Below are positions 5,497 to 6,961 of a stretch of DNA of 6,961 nt, one piece after another. The stretch's first letter is position 1. Each line of letters starts with the position of its first letter. The stretch spans positions 1-6,961 of the forward strand of contig CAKUSI010000191.1 in the NCBI GenBank assembly GCA_934678955.1, in the 5' to 3' direction. This DNA comes from an uncultured Austwickia sp. (GTDB lineage: Bacteria > Actinomycetota > Actinomycetes > Actinomycetales > Dermatophilaceae). Below the pieces are notes generated by a model. That model was not told the origin of the DNA. It was given only the letters and a program-made list of their open reading frames with translations, and did not search any database. Position numbers and translations under genes: made by a program.

Positions 5497-6405
5497 TCAG
5501 ACGAGCGCCGGGGAGAGAACGTGGCCCGGACGCCTGAGCACCTCAGCGAGATCGTCGATCAGCGACGGGTCGACGTGACTCGCGCGCCGGACCAGCGCGA
5601 GGTCGCGGTGCGGCGCAGGCGTCAGCCGGCGCAGCACGAGGCCAGGGTGGGCCGTGACCGGCGGTGTCACCGACAGCTCAGGCAGCAGGGTGATCCCGCT
5701 GCCGGTCGCGACCATGTGCCGCAGCGTCTCCAGGCTGGTGGCGCGGAAGCCACTGCGTTCCTTGCCGCCCGCGAGGGAGCACACGGCGAGGGCCTGATCG
5801 CGCAGGCAGTGGCCGTCCTCCAGCAGCAGCAGCTCCTGCCCGGAGAGAGCCTCGATGGACAGGGGGTCGCCGGCTGCCGCCAGCGGGTGCCCCGTCGGCA
5901 GCGCGAGCAGGAAGTCCTCGCGAAAGAGCGGGGTGGCCGTGAGCGAGTCCTCGGTGACCGGCATCGCGAGGATCGCAGCGTCGAGGGCACCGCATTTGAG
6001 CAGTTCGACGAGGTCGGGGCTCTTCTCCTCGACGAGCAGCAACTCCAGCCGCGGGAAACGCTCCCGGATCGGCCCGATGACGTGCGGCAACAGGTAGGGG
6101 GCCAGGGTCGGGAACAGGCCGAGGCGCAGGGTGCCCGACTCCGGGTCGGCGCTGGCCCGCGCGATGCGTCGGATCTGCTCGGCGTCGTCGAGCAGGTCCC
6201 GGGCGCGGGCGACGACGTCGACGCCGGCGGGCGTCAGCATCACCTGGCGTGCGCGCCGCTCCACCAGCGCGACCTTGAGCTCGGTCTCGAGCTTCTTGAT
6301 CTGGGTCGACATGGTGGGCTGGCTGACGTGGCAGGCCGCCGCCGCCCGACCGAAGTGTCGATGGTCGGCCAGGGCAACCAGGTACTCCAGATCCCTGAGG
6401 TTCAC
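5497..6405 (-). CDS. oxyR: LysR-family hydrogen peroxide-sensing activator OxyR
   Basis: A 302-residue LysR-type regulator very close in layout to E. coli OxyR. The winged helix-turn-helix occupies about 1-60 (MNLRDLEYLVALADHRHFGR, CHVSQPTMSTQIKKLE). The effector domain from about 91 carries LPHVIGPIRERFPRLELL. The redox switch is intact: LEDGHCLRDQALAVC places Cys200 and Cys209 at the positions of E. coli Cys199 and Cys208, which form the disulfide on peroxide exposure. RATSLETLRHMVATGSGITLLP (221-242) is also conserved. The GTG at 6405 is supported by GGAG five bases upstream and by alignment to other OxyR proteins. The gene follows ahpF on the same strand after a 317-bp spacer. It probably activates the ahp genes; any operator would lie upstream of them, outside the window. 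Confidence 0.96.
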   Translation of the reverse strand: MNLRDLEYLVALADHRHFGRAAAACHVSQPTMSTQIKKLETELKVALVERRARQVMLTPAGVDVVARARDLLDDAEQIRRIARASADPESGTLRLGLFPTLAPYLLPHVIGPIRERFPRLELLLVEEKSPDLVELLKCGALDAAILAMPVTEDSLTATPLFREDFLLALPTGHPLAAAGDPLSIEALSGQELLLLEDGHCLRDQALAVCSLAGGKERSGFRATSLETLRHMVATGSGITLLPELSVTPPVTAHPGLVLRRLTPAPHRDLALVRRASHVDPSLIDDLAEVLRRPGHVLSPALV

Positions 6406-6410
6406 GCTGT

Positions 6411-6414
6411 CTCC
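6411..6414 (-). promoter_or_regulatory. Ribosome binding site of oxyR
   Basis: Minus-strand GGAG, 5 bases before the GTG at 6405. It fixes the OxyR start against the long in-frame upstream extension. Confidence 0.6.
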
Positions 6415-6565
6415 GTCGTGGTCGCGAGCTCCGCGGGGGAGCTGTTGGGTGCTGGGCTGTTCGTGGGGAGTCGCCGCGTGCGGCGTCGTCCGTGTGAAGG
6501 ATCGGCTGTGTGCGCCGTCGTGGGTGGGCCCCGGGTGGTTGCCCATGGGCCGGTGTGGCTGCGGG

Positions 6566-6601
6566 TGGGCCCGGAGGCGCGTAGGGACGCCCCCGGGCCC
6601 A
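6566..6601. terminator. Strong GC hairpin in the ahpF-oxyR spacer (terminator or RNA element)
   Basis: TGGGCCCGG (6566-6574) pairs with CCGGGCCCA (6593-6601). After one A-C mismatch, GGCG (6576-6579) pairs with CGCC (6588-6591) around an 8-base loop. There is no T-run on either strand, so it would be a tract-less terminator, a processing or pausing hairpin, or a DNA site. Confidence 0.4.
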
Positions 6602-6643
6602 TGGCGGACATCGCGGGCCCGCAGTGACGGTGCGATGCCGGTG

Positions 6644-6677
6644 GCCGGGTCGTACGACGCCAGATCGTACGCCCGGC
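6644..6677. terminator. 13-bp stem-loop in the ahpF-oxyR spacer, candidate ahpF terminator
   Basis: GCCGGG (6644-6649) pairs with CCCGGC (6672-6677), and CGTACGA (6651-6657) pairs with TCGTACG (6665-6671). The loop is 7 bases and there is one bulged T. It lies 45 bp past the ahpF stop on the minus strand. No T-run follows, so intrinsic termination is plausible only as the tract-less kind often proposed for actinobacteria. The repeated CGTACG cores could instead be protein sites. Confidence 0.45.
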
Positions 6678-6687
6678 GGTTGTGTCT

Positions 6688-6723
6688 GGCCGTGGCGTCG
6701 GCCGTGGCGTTGCGCCGTGGCGT
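6688..6723. repeat. Three tandem ~12-bp repeats abutting the ahpF stop
   Basis: GGCCGTGGCGT occurs at 6688-6698 and 6700-6710, and a one-mismatch copy CGCCGTGGCGT at 6713-6723, which reaches the first base of the ahpF stop triplet. The third copy also forms a perfect 7-bp inverted repeat, CCGTGGC (6715-6721) with GCCACGG (6727-6733), across the stop codon. Confidence 0.6.
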
Positions 6724-6961
6724 CAGGCCACGGGCACCTTGGTCCGGATGAGGTAGTCGAAGGCGGAGAGCCCGGCCGTTGCGCCGGCGCCCTGGGCCAC
6801 CACGATCTGCTTGTACGGCACCGTGGTGCAGTCGCCGGCGGCGAAGACCCCCGGAACGGACGTGGCGCCGCGGCCGTCGATCTCGATCTCGCCCCGGTCC
6901 GAGAGCTTGACCGTGCCCTTCAGCCACTCCGTGTTGGGAAGCAGGCCGATCTGGACAAAGA
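6723..6961 (-). CDS. ahpF: Alkyl hydroperoxide reductase subunit F, C-terminal part
   Basis: Only the last 78 residues are in the window; the 5' part lies beyond the right edge. They read [17 protein letters not shown] at the edge, then [19 protein letters not shown] and [16 protein letters not shown] before the TGA. This matches the end of the FAD/NADH thioredoxin-reductase-like domain of AhpF, with the flavin-contacting [10 protein letters not shown] motif. AhpF takes electrons from NADH and passes them to the peroxiredoxin AhpC, which reduces hydrogen and organic peroxides in the cytosol. The VPYKQI and SAFDYLIRT matches separate it from ordinary thioredoxin reductase. ahpC would be expected upstream, outside the window, and oxyR follows on the same strand. 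Many actinobacteria use AhpD rather than AhpF as the AhpC partner. Confidence 0.93.
   Translation of the reverse strand, partial: FVQIGLLPNTEWLKGTVKLSDRGEIEIDGRGATSVPGVFAAGDCTTVPYKQIVVAQGAGATAGLSAFDYLIRTKVPVA

Larger units (their letters stand above)
6406..6722. other. 317-bp non-coding ahpF-oxyR spacer
   Basis: I see no convincing protein in this stretch. The minus frame leading into oxyR is open, but its translation is His/Pro/Arg/Thr-rich low complexity with no recognisable motif. The spacer contains two strong hairpins (6566-6601 and 6644-6677), a tandem repeat next to the ahpF stop (6688-6723), four GGGCCC sites between 6526 and 6620, and the palindromes GCCCATGGGC (6541-6550) and GCGGGCCCGC (6613-6622). 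No clear oxyR promoter is visible. The oxyR ribosome binding site GGAG is at 6411-6414. Confidence 0.6.

Noticed and set aside
4113..5537. Plus-strand open frame of 474 codons over the DivIVA-like and LOG genes
   Set aside because: The minus strand carries the clear LOG motifs and the DivIVA segment; the plus translation is low-complexity shadow sequence.
6402..6611. Possible 69-residue minus-strand gene in the ahpF-oxyR spacer
   Set aside because: Its composition is dominated by Thr, Pro, Arg and His, it overlaps the oxyR start, and it shows no ribosome binding site or recognisable motif.
6526..6620. Four GGGCCC sites within 95 bp as a possible operator array
   Set aside because: Spacings are irregular (41, 28 and 20 bp), two of the sites are already the arms of the 6566-6601 hairpin, and GGGCCC is expected often in GC-rich intergenic DNA.
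6406..6927. N-terminal extension of OxyR by up to 174 residues
   Set aside because: The added sequence runs through the spacer and the ahpF gene in another frame, lacks motifs, and OxyR proteins begin at MN-x-RDLEYL; GGAG supports the GTG at 6405.

Overview
This is a high-GC chromosomal segment from an actinobacterium (Actinomycetota). The placement rests on its gene content: a SigE-type ECF sigma factor divergent from an O-methyltransferase, a DUF3117 microprotein, a DivIVA-motif membrane protein, and several GTG starts with TANNNT boxes a few bases upstream and no Shine-Dalgarno sequence. It could be a member of Micrococcales, but the sequence does not settle the family. Nothing here looks like a phage, insertion sequence, CRISPR array, tRNA or rRNA.

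Layout, left to right. Positions 3-968 (+) hold the 3' part of a PhaC-like alpha/beta hydrolase whose nucleophile position is alanine. It converges on sigE (965-1570, -); the two stop codons share a TTAG tetranucleotide. A 172-bp divergent region (1571-1742) with a 9-bp-arm inverted repeat separates sigE from a class I O-methyltransferase (1743-2375, +). A strong bidirectional-looking hairpin terminator (2409-2441) follows. From there to the right end every gene lies on the minus strand. In transcription order from the right these are: the 3' end of ahpF (6723-6961), a 317-bp hairpin-rich spacer, oxyR (5497-6405), a 115-bp promoter region, a LOG-family Rossmann protein (4629-5381), a DivIVA-motif membrane protein (4131-4571), a PIG-V-type membrane mannosyltransferase candidate (2818-4134, start overlapping the previous stop as GTGA), and DUF3117 (2458-2634), which has its own promoter.

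Functionally, ahpF and oxyR form a peroxide-defence block: a redox-sensing activator beside the reductase of alkyl hydroperoxide peroxidase. The LOG, DivIVA-like and PIG-V genes look like one operon driven by a leaderless promoter at LOG. SigE is an envelope- and oxidative-stress sigma factor in relatives. From memory, the mycobacterial sigE neighbourhood also contains a divergent O-methyltransferase, a DUF3117 gene, a small DivIVA-type membrane protein and a LOG protein. This window therefore looks like a rearranged version of an ancestral actinobacterial neighbourhood, with the usual anti-sigma gene absent next to sigE.

No wholly new multi-gene system is evident. The points most worth checking are the alanine in the hydrolase nucleophile position, the orphan-looking sigE, a pair of 12-bp direct repeats at 20-bp spacing upstream of the LOG promoter, and the structured ahpF-oxyR spacer.
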